Shown piece by piece: positions 16,143 to 25,005 of a DNA stretch of 64,000 bases. The position numbers and the translations under genes are program-made. The DNA is taken from positions 434,001 through 498,000 of the forward strand of contig NZ_JBHUER010000001.1 in assembly GCF_042681025.1 (NCBI RefSeq), given 5' to 3'. The DNA is from Methylopila henanensis (GTDB lineage Bacteria; Pseudomonadota; Alphaproteobacteria; Rhizobiales; Methylopilaceae). Under the pieces are notes generated by a model. That model ran no database searches and was not told the DNA's origin. It saw only the letters and a program-made list of their open reading frames with translations. Each line of letters opens with the position of its first letter. The first letter of the stretch is position 1.

Positions 16143-17096
16143 TTAAGGCGTCGCGCGGATGAACAGCCCGAAGGAACGTGGGCCGTCGCCGGTCTCGAAT
16201 TCTTCGATCACCTTCAGCGTCTGCGCGTCGACCACGCTCAGCGTGTTGCCGAACCAGTTCGCGACATAGACGCGCTTGCCGTCGGACGACGCCTGCGCGC
16301 CTTCCGGATACTCGCCCACATCGACTTCGCCGACCGCCGCCAGCGTGCGCACGTCGAACACGCTGAGCCGGTTGGCGTACTGGTCAGTGACAAAGGCGCG
16401 GTCGCCCGCGAGCGCGATGACGTAGGGGCGCTCCCCGACCTTGACGGTCTCCACGACCTTTCGGGCGGCGATGTCGACGATGGAGACATCGTTCGAGGCC
16501 ACGTTGGCGACATAGGCGCGCTCGCCCCTGGCGTCGACCGTGACGCCGAAGGGCCGCTCGCCGACCGGGACGCGGGCGACGCGCCGGTTTGTGGCGGTGT
16601 CGATGACGGAGAGTTCGTTGGAATCCCGGTCCGCCGACAGCAGCAGCGCGCCGTCGGGCGTCACGGCGAGGCCCGAGGGCGATTTGCCGACGTCGATCCG
16701 CGCCGTGATGGCGCGGGCGCCGGGATCGACCACGAGGATATGGGCCGCGTACCAGTCGGCCACATAGACGGGTCGGCCGGCGGGATGGACGGCGACGCCG
16801 AGCGGCCCGCCCTCGAGCGGAATACGGTCCACGACCTTGCGCGCCGCTGCGTCGATGACCGTGAGCGCCTTGCCTTCCGGACTCGTGACATAAGCGCGGG
16901 CGCCGTCGCGCGTCAGCGTGATTCCCGCGGGCTTGCCCGGCACCGGGATGCTCGCCACGGTCTTGCCCGTCGCAAGGTCGAGCACGCCGACCTCGTCGCC
17001 GTTCTGGTTGGTGACGAAGGCCTCGTCGCCGCGGGCGGGCCCCGCGACGACGACGATCAGCGCGGCGACGGCGGCCGCGCGGCCGAGAGGGCTCAG
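16143..17096 (-). CDS. Periplasmic seven-bladed YVTN beta-propeller, apparent CTG start
   Basis: Seven repeats of about 42 residues of the form AYVTN...VIDxxxxKVVxxIPVG...GVAVxPDG are present, a complete YVTN/YncE-type propeller. The only ATG/GTG/TTG near the 5' end is GTG 16985, which would remove half of blade 1 and any export signal. The open frame continues upstream to a CTG at 17096-17094. From there residues 1-23 form a good signal peptide (SPLGRAAAVAALIVVVAGPARG) and blade 1 is intact. GGAG lies about 9 bases before CTG, and CTGA overlaps the stop of the SRPBCC gene, like usual ATGA couplings. Family members occur near PQQ-dependent dehydrogenases. The substrate or partner is unknown. 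Confidence 0.8.
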   Translation of the reverse strand: MSPLGRAAAVAALIVVVAGPARGDEAFVTNQNGDEVGVLDLATGKTVASIPVPGKPAGITLTRDGARAYVTSPEGKALTVIDAAARKVVDRIPLEGGPLGVAVHPAGRPVYVADWYAAHILVVDPGARAITARIDVGKSPSGLAVTPDGALLLSADRDSNELSVIDTATNRRVARVPVGERPFGVTVDARGERAYVANVASNDVSIVDIAARKVVETVKVGERPYVIALAGDRAFVTDQYANRLSVFDVRTLAAVGEVDVGEYPEGAQASSDGKRVYVANWFGNTLSVVDAQTLKVIEEFETGDGPRSFGLFIRATP

Positions 17097-17629
17097 CTGC
17101 CCTTCTCCACCTTGTCCTTGAGCGACTTCAGGCCAGCCTCGTAGAGCCCGTTCACAGCCTTCAGCGCGGCCTCGTCCGACAGCTCCGGCGGCGGATCGTT
17201 GTTCGGGAAGCCGCGGTAGAACGCGCCGGACCAGGTCACGGTCGACTTGTCGCCCTCGCCCTTCACCACGATGTTGGACGAGTAGTTCGTCACCGGCAGA
17301 ACCTTCACCACGTCGTTGGTGATGCGGTAGGCGTAGGTGAACTTCTCGGCGTCGTACTTGGTCAGCAGCTCTTCGACGACCGCGCCCCCATCCTTGAGCG
17401 TCAGCTTGCGGGTGGCGTCCTTGTCGTTGCCGCCCGTCCCTTCCGTCTTCTCGACGATCGGAATCCAGCTCGCGTCCTGGAAGTTGCCGACCACGGCCCA
17501 GACCTTGTCCGGCGCCGCGTTGATCTCGACCGACTTGCTGGTCTTCTGACGCGTCGGGCCATGCGCCTCCGCGACGCCGGCCAGACCGACCGCAAGCGCC
17601 GCCGCCGCGGCGAGCACGTGAAACTTCAT
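17093..17629 (-). CDS. MxaD-like periplasmic SRPBCC protein
   Basis: 178 residues from ATG 17629, behind AAGGAAA. Residues 1-22 are a signal peptide (ending GVAEAHG). The mature domain is a polyketide-cyclase/SRPBCC fold with the fingerprint KSVEINAAPDKVWAVVGNF, then DASWIPIVEKTEG and a C-terminal amphipathic helix, resembling MxaD of methylotrophs. MxaD is reported to help electron transfer from methanol dehydrogenase to its cytochrome; a similar accessory role to a PQQ enzyme is inferred here. The stop overlaps the putative CTG start of the propeller gene by 4 bases. It lies 138 bases downstream of the outer-membrane barrel gene. Confidence 0.8.
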   Translation of the reverse strand: MKFHVLAAAAALAVGLAGVAEAHGPTRQKTSKSVEINAAPDKVWAVVGNFQDASWIPIVEKTEGTGGNDKDATRKLTLKDGGAVVEELLTKYDAEKFTYAYRITNDVVKVLPVTNYSSNIVVKGEGDKSTVTWSGAFYRGFPNNDPPPELSDEAALKAVNGLYEAGLKSLKDKVEKGS

Positions 17630-17767
17630 CCTGGGGTTTCCTTCCATTGTCAGTCGACGTCCGCGGGGGATGGGACGACAGGGCGCCGACCTTCGGGGCG
17701 CGCGACGCATAAAATCAAAGGACGAGAAGCGGATAAAGCCTTTTGGACTTGTTCCTTCGCCGCAGGG

Positions 17768-18574
17768 TCAGAAACGGCAGGAGAGTCCCAGAACGAGCCC
17801 GCGTTCGTCGAGCGCGTCGCGGCCGGCGGGCGTCGTGAAAGCCGCGGCGTACAGCGACAGCGCGGCTGTCAGGTCGTAGAGCGCGCCGGTCTGCAGCTTG
17901 TGTATCCGTTGCCGCAACGGATAGGGACCGTTCCATCGCGACAGGCCGAAGGTGTTGAAGCTCTGCGCCAGCCACTGCCAACGGCTGCCCGACCTGCGCC
18001 AGCCGAGCGTGGCGTCGAATCGGGCCTCGTCCGCGGGATCACCGAAGCGCGCGCGGTAGCCCGCCTGCAGATCGACGAAGCCGTGGCCGCCGAACGCCTC
18101 GAAGCTGCGCGCGACGAGCGCCCTGATGTCGACCTGGTCATCGGTCTCGCCGATCGCGGCCAGATCGTCACTCGATCGCGCGCCGGAAACCAGACCAGAC
18201 GCCTGCGCCGAGACGATCCAGCCGTCGTTCGAGTAAAGCCTTCGCCGGAACCCTAGCTCCATGCGTCCGAGGCCCGTGCGCCGCGACCGCGCCTCGCCAC
18301 GGACGGAAATGTCCTGCAGCGACGCGGCGGCGAACAGCGTCAGCGCGTCGGTCCACCCGTACTCGCCGAAGAGCTGCAGCTCGCGCTTCAGGAAATGGTC
18401 GCGCGGCTGCGGACGCCCGTTACGGTCGAAATACTGGTCGCCTTCCTGCACGAAAGCGACGGCGAACAGCTTGAGCTCGCCCTCCGGCAATGTGAACGCG
18501 CCGGCCCGCGCCGAGGAGAGCCCAGCGAGCATCCCGCACGTCGCAATGAGAACCCCGACGACGATCCCGCGCAC
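17768..18574 (-). CDS. Putative outer-membrane beta-barrel protein
   Basis: 268 residues from a GTG start at 18574. Residues 1-24 are a signal peptide ending SARAG. The rest alternates polar and hydrophobic residues in strand-like blocks (ELQLFGEYGWTDALTLFAAAS, then GFVDLQAGYRARFG) and ends in ...VLGLSCRF, with a terminal phenylalanine as recognised by the BAM machinery. No specific family is recognised; the pattern is like transporter or meta-pathway-type barrels. It sits between hpt and the MxaD-like gene, all on the minus strand. The role is unknown; it may supply a porin function for the periplasmic set downstream. Confidence 0.6.
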   Translation of the reverse strand: MRGIVVGVLIATCGMLAGLSSARAGAFTLPEGELKLFAVAFVQEGDQYFDRNGRPQPRDHFLKRELQLFGEYGWTDALTLFAAASLQDISVRGEARSRRTGLGRMELGFRRRLYSNDGWIVSAQASGLVSGARSSDDLAAIGETDDQVDIRALVARSFEAFGGHGFVDLQAGYRARFGDPADEARFDATLGWRRSGSRWQWLAQSFNTFGLSRWNGPYPLRQRIHKLQTGALYDLTAALSLYAAAFTTPAGRDALDERGLVLGLSCRF

Positions 18575-18676
18575 GGCAGGTCCCGCAGCTTGACCGGGAC
18601 AGCCTGTCCGCCGCGATCAGCGCGTCGATCTTGCCGCGTTGCGCGCATGCCGCGCAACACATGATTCGTACATCCG

Positions 18677-19015
18677 TCAAGTCCGGTAAGCGGCGAGACT
18701 GCGGATATCCTCGACAATATCGGGCACGCCGCGACCGTCACGCTCGGCGGCGGCGACCATGGCCTCCAAAACCCGTGCGCGGGCGCCGAGATCGCGAAGC
18801 CCTACCGTCGGCGCGCTGCCGGCTATGCTGTGCAGACCACGTAGGAGATCTGCTCGGGCGAGGTCGGGGCCAGGAGATCGCCGCTCGCGAGCGGCGAGCG
18901 CGAGCTCCGCGAGCGCGCCCGTTCGCGCTTCGAGCCCGGCGACGAACCGGGCCCGCACCGCGTCAAGAGCGGTTTTGAGACGGGCGCGAGCCGCATCGTC
19001 GTCCGCCTCCGCCAT
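18677..19015 (-). CDS. Hpt domain protein (histidine phosphotransfer)
   Basis: 112 residues, mostly helical. The Hpt signature is LLRGLHSIAGSAPTVGL, with the phospho-accepting histidine at H62, followed by a second helix (DLGARARVLEAMV). No kinase, receiver or membrane parts are present, so it is a stand-alone phosphotransfer module. Its ATG is only 6 bases after the tamB stop, so it is probably co-transcribed with tamA-tamB, an unusual association. A lone receiver protein is encoded at 15709-16092. A link between the two is possible but unproven. Confidence 0.75.
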   Translation of the reverse strand: MAEADDDAARARLKTALDAVRARFVAGLEARTGALAELALAARERRSPGPDLARADLLRGLHSIAGSAPTVGLRDLGARARVLEAMVAAAERDGRGVPDIVEDIRSLAAYRT

Positions 19016-19021
19016 CGCGGC

Positions 19022-22000
19022 TCAGTAATCCCATTCGACAGCGACGCCGGCCGCGCTGTTGCCGGCCGCTCCCGTCTCGCCCTGAACCTTGATGTTCTTG
19101 GTCACGTCGATGTCGACCGTGACCTTGCTCGATTCTGGCGTCGTGCCCTGGCGGACGCCCAGGTAGATGTTGTCGGAGATGTACCGGCCGACGCCGACCG
19201 CAGGGCCGCCCCCCTCGCCGTCGCCCGCGGTGACGTCCAGCACGTCGACGCCAAGGCTCTTCCGCACGCTCTCGAGCGCGCCCGAACCGCCGCCGCCGGA
19301 GGTGTACTGCGCCAGCCCCTGAGCGAGCTGCAGCGCCTCCGAGGCGTTGAGCTCGCCCGCGGACTTCTTGAACAGCAGCCGCGCCAGCACCTCGTCCGTC
19401 GGCAACGCAGGCTGCGACGTGAAGTTGATCTGGGGTCGCGAGGCGGTTCCGGTCACGACCACCTGCGCGGTGACGTCCTTGGCCTTGGTCTCGGCGAGAA
19501 AGTCGATCGTGGGATCGAGGTCGCCGGCGAAGGAAACCGACCCGCGCGTGAAGGTCAGACGCTGGCCGATGACCACGATCTGGCCGCGGCCAGAGCGCAG
19601 CTCGAAGGCGCCGACCGGCTGCGGGGCGGCCGAGGTGCCGGCGAGCTTGATCTGCCCGCCCGCCTCCGCGGTCATGCCCATGCCACGGATGAAGATGCGG
19701 TTGTTGGCCTGAACGTCGATGTCGAGCGTCGCGACGAAGGCGTCCTCTTTCGCCGCGGCGCGCGTCTTGGCGGCGTTGGCGGCCCTGAGCTGCTGCGCCA
19801 CGCGCCCCTGCGCGTTGCGGTGCTGGACGCCGTCGAGCGGCGTGTACTGAGCCGGGAGCCGGTCGGGAATCTGGATTTCGATCGAGCGCGCCGAGATCGT
19901 GCCGGACACGGTCGGCCGTCGCGCCAGCGCTCCGGACAGGCTGAGGTTGGTGTCGACGATCGCGGTGACGATGTCGGTGCCCATCACCTCGGCGTTCTGG
20001 GCGCGGATCGACAGCTCTCCCGGGAACCCGCGCGCCGGATCGACGGCGACGCGGCCTGAGCCCGAAATGCTGCCGCCGTTGCGGGTCGTCGCGCGCAGGG
20101 AGCGCAACTCGATGTTCGTGCCGTTGGCGGCGACGGAGGCCTGAACGCCGCGAAGCTGGAGACCCGAAGCGCGGTTGGAGTAGGACGCGTTCACAAGCTG
20201 GGCCGTGCCGTTGATCGCTGGCGCCGAGGTCGAACCACGCACGGCGACGTCGAAGGTAGCGGCCCCGTCCACGCGATCGCCGGACACCGACAGCGTATCG
20301 TTCAGGAAGGCGAGCGGCGCACGCCCGGCGACCTTCAGATCGAGATCGCCCTGCCCCAGCGGCGCCGAGCCAGTCGCCGTGACGCGCAGGCCGCCCGCGC
20401 CGGTGACGACGGTATTGGTGGTGACGCGGCCGTTCCCGAGATCGCCGCGGGCGTCGATCTGCGCCGCCGGAACGCCGGCGCCGCGCGTCTGAGCGGTCGA
20501 CAAATTCGCGACTTTCAGGGTGTAGGAGCCCCGCGGCGCAGACAGCGGGCCGGCGACCTTGGCGTCGCCCTGCAGCACGCCCTGCGCGCCGAGATCGGGC
20601 GAAAAGCCGTTGGCGAGCGCGAGCGGGATCTGGCGGAGCTCCACGTTCATGTCGAGTTCGCCGGTCGCGCCGAGCGGCGCGGAGCCGACGGCGCTCAGGC
20701 GCATGGCGCCGCCGGTGACGAGCGTATTCGTCGTGACGCGCTGGCCTTCGAGCTCGCCCTTGGTGGTGACCTGCAGCGCAGGAACGCCCTTCGCCTGCGC
20801 GGCGGTGAGGCCGGTGATCTTGAAGTCGTAGCCGCCGCGCGGAGCGTTCACCGGTCCGGTCACCTTCGCGCCGCCCTGCAGCCGACCTGCGAGCCCCAGC
20901 GAGGGCTGGAAGGCGTTGGCGATCGCAAGCGGCAGTTCGGCGACAGCGACGTCCATGTCGAGGTCGCCGTCGCCGATCGGCACCGAGCCCTTGACGGTCG
21001 CGCGCACCCCGCCGCCGCCGAAGATCAGCGTGTCGGTGGTGACGCGGTTACCTTCGTAGGTGCCGCTGGTGTCGACCGAAATCGCCGGAACGCCGCGCGC
21101 CTTGTTCGAGGTGAAATCGCGAACCTTGGCGCTGTAGGTCGCGCGCGGGGCCGTGAGCGGACCGCCGACCTTCGCGTCCGCATTGGCGCGGCCGGTTAGA
21201 CCGAGACCAGGCGAGACGCCGTTCGCGAGCGACAGCGGCAGTTCACGCACCGCGACGGTGAGATCGAGATCGCCGTCCGCGAGCGGAGCCGAGCCGACTG
21301 CGGTGACGCGCATGCCTTCCGGTCCGGTCACGAGCGCGTCGGTGGTCACGCGCGGGCCTTCGAGCGCGCCCTTCGCAGTCACCTCGAATGGTCCTGGCGC
21401 CTGCGCCGCCTTGAGGCCGACGACCTTGAGGTCATAGGCGCCGCGAGGCGCCGTGACCGGACCGGTGACGTCGGCGGTCCCCGTGAGCGAGCCCGCGAGG
21501 CCGAGCGATGGGACGAAGGCGTTCGCAAGCGCGAGCGGCAGCTCGGCGATCGCGACGTCGAGGTCGACGTCGCCGCTCGCAAGCGGCGCGGAGCCCTTGA
21601 CCGTCGCCCGCACCCCACCGCCGCCGGTGATCAGCGTGTCGGTCGTCACCCGGAGGCCTTCGAGCTTGCCCTTGGTCTCGATCTGCACCGCCGGCACGCC
21701 GCGGGCGGTCGCGGAGGTGAATCCGTCGATCTTCGCGGCGTAGTCGCCGCGCGGCGCGGCGATCGGGCCGACGATGCGGGCGTCGCCGTTCATCAGTCCG
21801 GCGAGGCCGAGGCCGGGCGAGAATCCGTTCACGAGCGAGAGCGGCAGCTCGCGGATCGCGACCACCATGTCGAGATCGCCCTCGCCCACCGGCGCCGCGC
21901 CCTGCGCGGTGACGCGCAGGCGCTCCGGGCCGGTGATGACGGTGTCAGTGACGACGCGCGCGCCCTCGAACCGCCCGCTGGTGGCGATCTGGAGCGCCGC

Positions 22001-24895
22001 GATCTTGGCCGCGCGGGTGTCGGCGACCGAGAGGTCGCGCGCCCTGACGTCGAAGGTCGCGACCGGGGCCGAGGCCGACCCGGTCACCTTGGCGTTGGCG
22101 TCGAGCAGGCCGGCGAGGCCGAGCGTCGGCGCGAAAGCGTTGGCGAGAGCGAGCGGAAGCTCCTTGATCGCGACGTCGAGCGCCAGGCGCTCGCCGGCGG
22201 ATCCGGAAACGTTCAGCGCGCCGCCCTGCCCGGCCTTCAGCGACAGCGCGTCGATGAAGACGTCCGAGCCGACGACCCGCACCCGCGCAGGCGCGGCGAG
22301 GCTGGCGTTCTGGCCGCCGCCCTTCAGGTCGAGCTTGCTCACATCCACGACGGTCGCGGTCGGCGCGTAGAGCACCCGCGCCGCGGTCGACAGCGCCGAG
22401 CCGAGCGCGGCGACGTCCGCCGTCACGTCCATACGGTCCGGCTGGCCGTTGGCCTTCACCGAGAGCTTCTCGATGACCTGACCGCCGGCGGCGATGCCGG
22501 CGCCCGAGACGGTTCCGTCGATCAGGATCTTGCCGCTCGGGTCGGTGACGGTCGCGGCGACGTCGAGGCCCTTCACGCGCGCGCCCGGCGCGAGGATGTC
22601 GGCGCCGTTCGCCTTCACCGTCGCATGCTGCACGCCATTCTCGACCGAGAGCGCGACGTCCGCGTCGAGGCGGCCGCCGAGTTCGGTCAGCGCCAGCGCG
22701 CCAAGCTCCGCGAGGTCCGGCGCCGCGATCACGATCCGTCCTGTGGCGAGGCCGTCCGGCGTCGCGGCCACGTCGCCCTTGACCGTCGTCGAGGCGATCG
22801 CGAGGTCGAGCCCGTCGATGCGGCGGAGGCCGTCGGCCTCGGTCGTCAGGCGCCCGGTACCGCGGATCGGCTTGCCGTCGAGCGAACCGGCGAGGCCGAT
22901 CACGCCGCCCACGTCGCCGGTGACGTCGGTAGCGTCGACCGTGACGCGGACGTCCTTGAGCGCGCGGTCCAGGGCGCTTCCCTCCGGCACGGAGAGCGTC
23001 GCCTTGAGCGCCAGATCGTCCAGCTTTCCGGTCAGGGCCGCGTCGAGGAGCGCCCTGCCCTTCGCGCGCGCGTCAAGCCGCTCGAGGTCGGCGAGCTCGG
23101 CCTTCACAGCCACGTCGGCGGCTTCGGGCGTCGCCGAGCCGTTGGCGGAGAGCGCCACATGCCGGCCGTCGATCTTCACGTCGTCGAAGGCGAAGGCGCC
23201 GTTCGGAGAACGACGGACGCCGCCGCGGATCGTCACGTCGCCGCCGGTCAGGCCGTCGACCTGGGCGAGGCCAGTGGAAAGGCCCGTCGTCCGGCCGTCG
23301 AGCGCGACGTTGAGGCGCGACATGTCGTAGGCGAGATCGACGTCGGCCGCGAGGTCGACCGCGCCGGCGAGCGTCCGCCCGGCGAGCGTCGAGAAGATGG
23401 AGAGGTCGCGCGCGGCGACGGTCGCGCGTCCTTTGGCGGCTTCGGCCGAGACCGCGCCCGTGTAGGAGGCGGTGGAGCCGGCGAGCGCGAGATCGGCGCG
23501 CTTCACCTCGGCGTCGCCCGCAAGAGTGCTGTCGACGTCGAGATCAAGCGTAAGCGTGCGACCGACGCCGGCCATCAGCCGCTCGTCGGCGAAGCGCAGG
23601 CCATTCGCCTTGACGGTCGCGACCGCCGCGACCCGCGCGCCCTGCTCCGTCAGCGGGCCGTTCGGCGTCAGCGTCAGGTCGATGCGCGCGGCGTCGGCGC
23701 CGGCCTGGGGCGCGTTGACGCCTTCGCCCTGCAGGTTCGCGACGATGAGGGGATGAGTGAACGGTCCCTTGGCCGTGCCCGAAAGCGCGAGCGAACCCCA
23801 GCCGAGCCCCGGCGGCAGCAGGCTCGCGAAGCGCGCGACCGCCCCGGCCTTCAGGTCGTAGGCGACGTCGAGCGTCTCGGCTTCCGTATCGACGGCGCCG
23901 CGAAGGCCCAGCCGCAGCGCGGCGCCCGACACCGTGACGTCGGTCAGACGGATGGGTCCCGCATCCGGAACCACCGCCTCCGCCGCGATTCGCGTGCCGC
24001 CGCCGAGCAGTTCGGCGTAGGCCGGCGGAACCAGACGACCGACGTCGCCTTCGACCGACATGACGACGGTGCGCTCGGCGCCCTTGCGGGCAAGATCGAC
24101 CGCCGCGTCGACGCGGCCGCGGTCGCCGGCGGTGAGCACGGCCTGCGCGCGCAGCGCGTCGAGCGTGCCGCCGCCTTCGATTCCAATGTCGACCGGCGGC
24201 AGGCCGGGAATCTGCGCGAGGCGCGCGACGAGCCCGCCGGCGGGTTCGCCGCCGCGGATCGAAATCCGGATGCGTCTGGTGTTGGGCGTGTAGCCGGCTT
24301 CGCCCTTGATCTGACCGGCGACGCCGTCGGTGCGCCGCACGTCGAACCGCGCCGCGAGCCCTTGGGCCGGATCGCGCAGCGACGCCGAGGCTTCGGCCGC
24401 GAGCCGCGCCGGCACGCCCATGACCGGCTCGGCCAGATTGAGGTTGTCGAGCGCGAAGCGCTTGAGCTCGATCTCGATCGGCAGCTCGGGGATGAGGGGC
24501 GCGTCCGGATCGGCCAGCGGCTCCGGCTCGGTCGAAGGCGGAATGATCGGCGCGCGGGCGACGTCCACCCGACCGAGTTCGACCGCGTCGATCGTGAGCG
24601 AGCGCCCGATCAGCGCGAGCGGCGACCACGCCACCCGGGCCCGGTCGACGCTGAGCCAGCGCCCTTCGCGGTCGGCGATCTCAAGGTCGCGGATCGTTAG
24701 ATCGGACGGGAACGAGCCTTCGAGCCTGCCGATCTTGATCTTGGAATCGTCGGAGCTGGCGTAGGTGTTGACGAGCCCTGCGATCGTCGCGAGCCCGGAA
24801 TCGGTCTTGGCGTAAAGAAACAGACCGCCGATCAGCGCGACCGGAATCAGCAGCAGCACGAGAAGGACGATAAGGGCGCGCTTCAGGATGGCCAT
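19022..24895 (-). CDS. tamB: Translocation and assembly module protein TamB (DUF490)
   Basis: 1957 residues, long for the family. Residues 5-27 are an inner-membrane anchor (ALIVLLVLLLIPVALIGGLFLY). A long periplasmic beta-rich region of AsmA-like sequence follows, and the C-terminal 350 residues are the DUF490 domain ending GVAVEWDY. TamB spans the periplasm and works with TamA in outer-membrane protein insertion and/or phospholipid transport. About residues 900-1540 consist of near-identical ~102-residue repeats built round (K/A/R)ELPL.LAN.F.P.LGLAG. Its ATG is 110 bases after the tamA stop and its stop is 6 bases before the Hpt gene, so tamA-tamB-hpt looks like one transcription unit. Confidence 0.93.
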   Translation of the reverse strand: MAILKRALIVLLVLLLIPVALIGGLFLYAKTDSGLATIAGLVNTYASSDDSKIKIGRLEGSFPSDLTIRDLEIADREGRWLSVDRARVAWSPLALIGRSLTIDAVELGRVDVARAPIIPPSTEPEPLADPDAPLIPELPIEIELKRFALDNLNLAEPVMGVPARLAAEASASLRDPAQGLAARFDVRRTDGVAGQIKGEAGYTPNTRRIRISIRGGEPAGGLVARLAQIPGLPPVDIGIEGGGTLDALRAQAVLTAGDRGRVDAAVDLARKGAERTVVMSVEGDVGRLVPPAYAELLGGGTRIAAEAVVPDAGPIRLTDVTVSGAALRLGLRGAVDTEAETLDVAYDLKAGAVARFASLLPPGLGWGSLALSGTAKGPFTHPLIVANLQGEGVNAPQAGADAARIDLTLTPNGPLTEQGARVAAVATVKANGLRFADERLMAGVGRTLTLDLDVDSTLAGDAEVKRADLALAGSTASYTGAVSAEAAKGRATVAARDLSIFSTLAGRTLAGAVDLAADVDLAYDMSRLNVALDGRTTGLSTGLAQVDGLTGGDVTIRGGVRRSPNGAFAFDDVKIDGRHVALSANGSATPEAADVAVKAELADLERLDARAKGRALLDAALTGKLDDLALKATLSVPEGSALDRALKDVRVTVDATDVTGDVGGVIGLAGSLDGKPIRGTGRLTTEADGLRRIDGLDLAIASTTVKGDVAATPDGLATGRIVIAAPDLAELGALALTELGGRLDADVALSVENGVQHATVKANGADILAPGARVKGLDVAATVTDPSGKILIDGTVSGAGIAAGGQVIEKLSVKANGQPDRMDVTADVAALGSALSTAARVLYAPTATVVDVSKLDLKGGGQNASLAAPARVRVVGSDVFIDALSLKAGQGGALNVSGSAGERLALDVAIKELPLALANAFAPTLGLAGLLDANAKVTGSASAPVATFDVRARDLSVADTRAAKIAALQIATSGRFEGARVVTDTVITGPERLRVTAQGAAPVGEGDLDMVVAIRELPLSLVNGFSPGLGLAGLMNGDARIVGPIAAPRGDYAAKIDGFTSATARGVPAVQIETKGKLEGLRVTTDTLITGGGGVRATVKGSAPLASGDVDLDVAIAELPLALANAFVPSLGLAGSLTGTADVTGPVTAPRGAYDLKVVGLKAAQAPGPFEVTAKGALEGPRVTTDALVTGPEGMRVTAVGSAPLADGDLDLTVAVRELPLSLANGVSPGLGLTGRANADAKVGGPLTAPRATYSAKVRDFTSNKARGVPAISVDTSGTYEGNRVTTDTLIFGGGGVRATVKGSVPIGDGDLDMDVAVAELPLAIANAFQPSLGLAGRLQGGAKVTGPVNAPRGGYDFKITGLTAAQAKGVPALQVTTKGELEGQRVTTNTLVTGGAMRLSAVGSAPLGATGELDMNVELRQIPLALANGFSPDLGAQGVLQGDAKVAGPLSAPRGSYTLKVANLSTAQTRGAGVPAAQIDARGDLGNGRVTTNTVVTGAGGLRVTATGSAPLGQGDLDLKVAGRAPLAFLNDTLSVSGDRVDGAATFDVAVRGSTSAPAINGTAQLVNASYSNRASGLQLRGVQASVAANGTNIELRSLRATTRNGGSISGSGRVAVDPARGFPGELSIRAQNAEVMGTDIVTAIVDTNLSLSGALARRPTVSGTISARSIEIQIPDRLPAQYTPLDGVQHRNAQGRVAQQLRAANAAKTRAAAKEDAFVATLDIDVQANNRIFIRGMGMTAEAGGQIKLAGTSAAPQPVGAFELRSGRGQIVVIGQRLTFTRGSVSFAGDLDPTIDFLAETKAKDVTAQVVVTGTASRPQINFTSQPALPTDEVLARLLFKKSAGELNASEALQLAQGLAQYTSGGGGSGALESVRKSLGVDVLDVTAGDGEGGGPAVGVGRYISDNIYLGVRQGTTPESSKVTVDIDVTKNIKVQGETGAAGNSAAGVAVEWDY
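20290..22180 (-). repeat. Tandem ~306-bp repeats inside tamB
   Basis: The motif encoding ELPL recurs at about 22151, 21839, 21533, 21233, 20927 and 20621, with a degenerate seventh copy near 20312, giving a period of 300-312 bases (100-104 residues). Copies alternate between two versions (A/KELPLALANAF.PSLGLAG and RELPLSL.NGFSPGLGL.G), so the repeat has a two-unit higher-order pattern, consistent with growth by duplication of pairs. Confidence 0.85.
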
Positions 24896-25005
24896 AACCG
24901 CTCGTTCGCTGTGGCGGCCGGACTCGCCGCGTTGTCGACCCTACACGAGTTCGCGCGGACGCGACACGCGAGGAGCTATCGGGATACCCCTAGGACGGAA
25001 GCGCG

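Noticed and set aside
18597..18609. Dyad GGACA-GCC-TGTCC upstream of the barrel gene
   Set aside because: A 5-bp stem with no conserved context is expected by chance here.
22625..24700. A 691-codon + strand frame opposite tamB
   Set aside because: It mirrors tamB codons, has biased composition and no recognisable motif.
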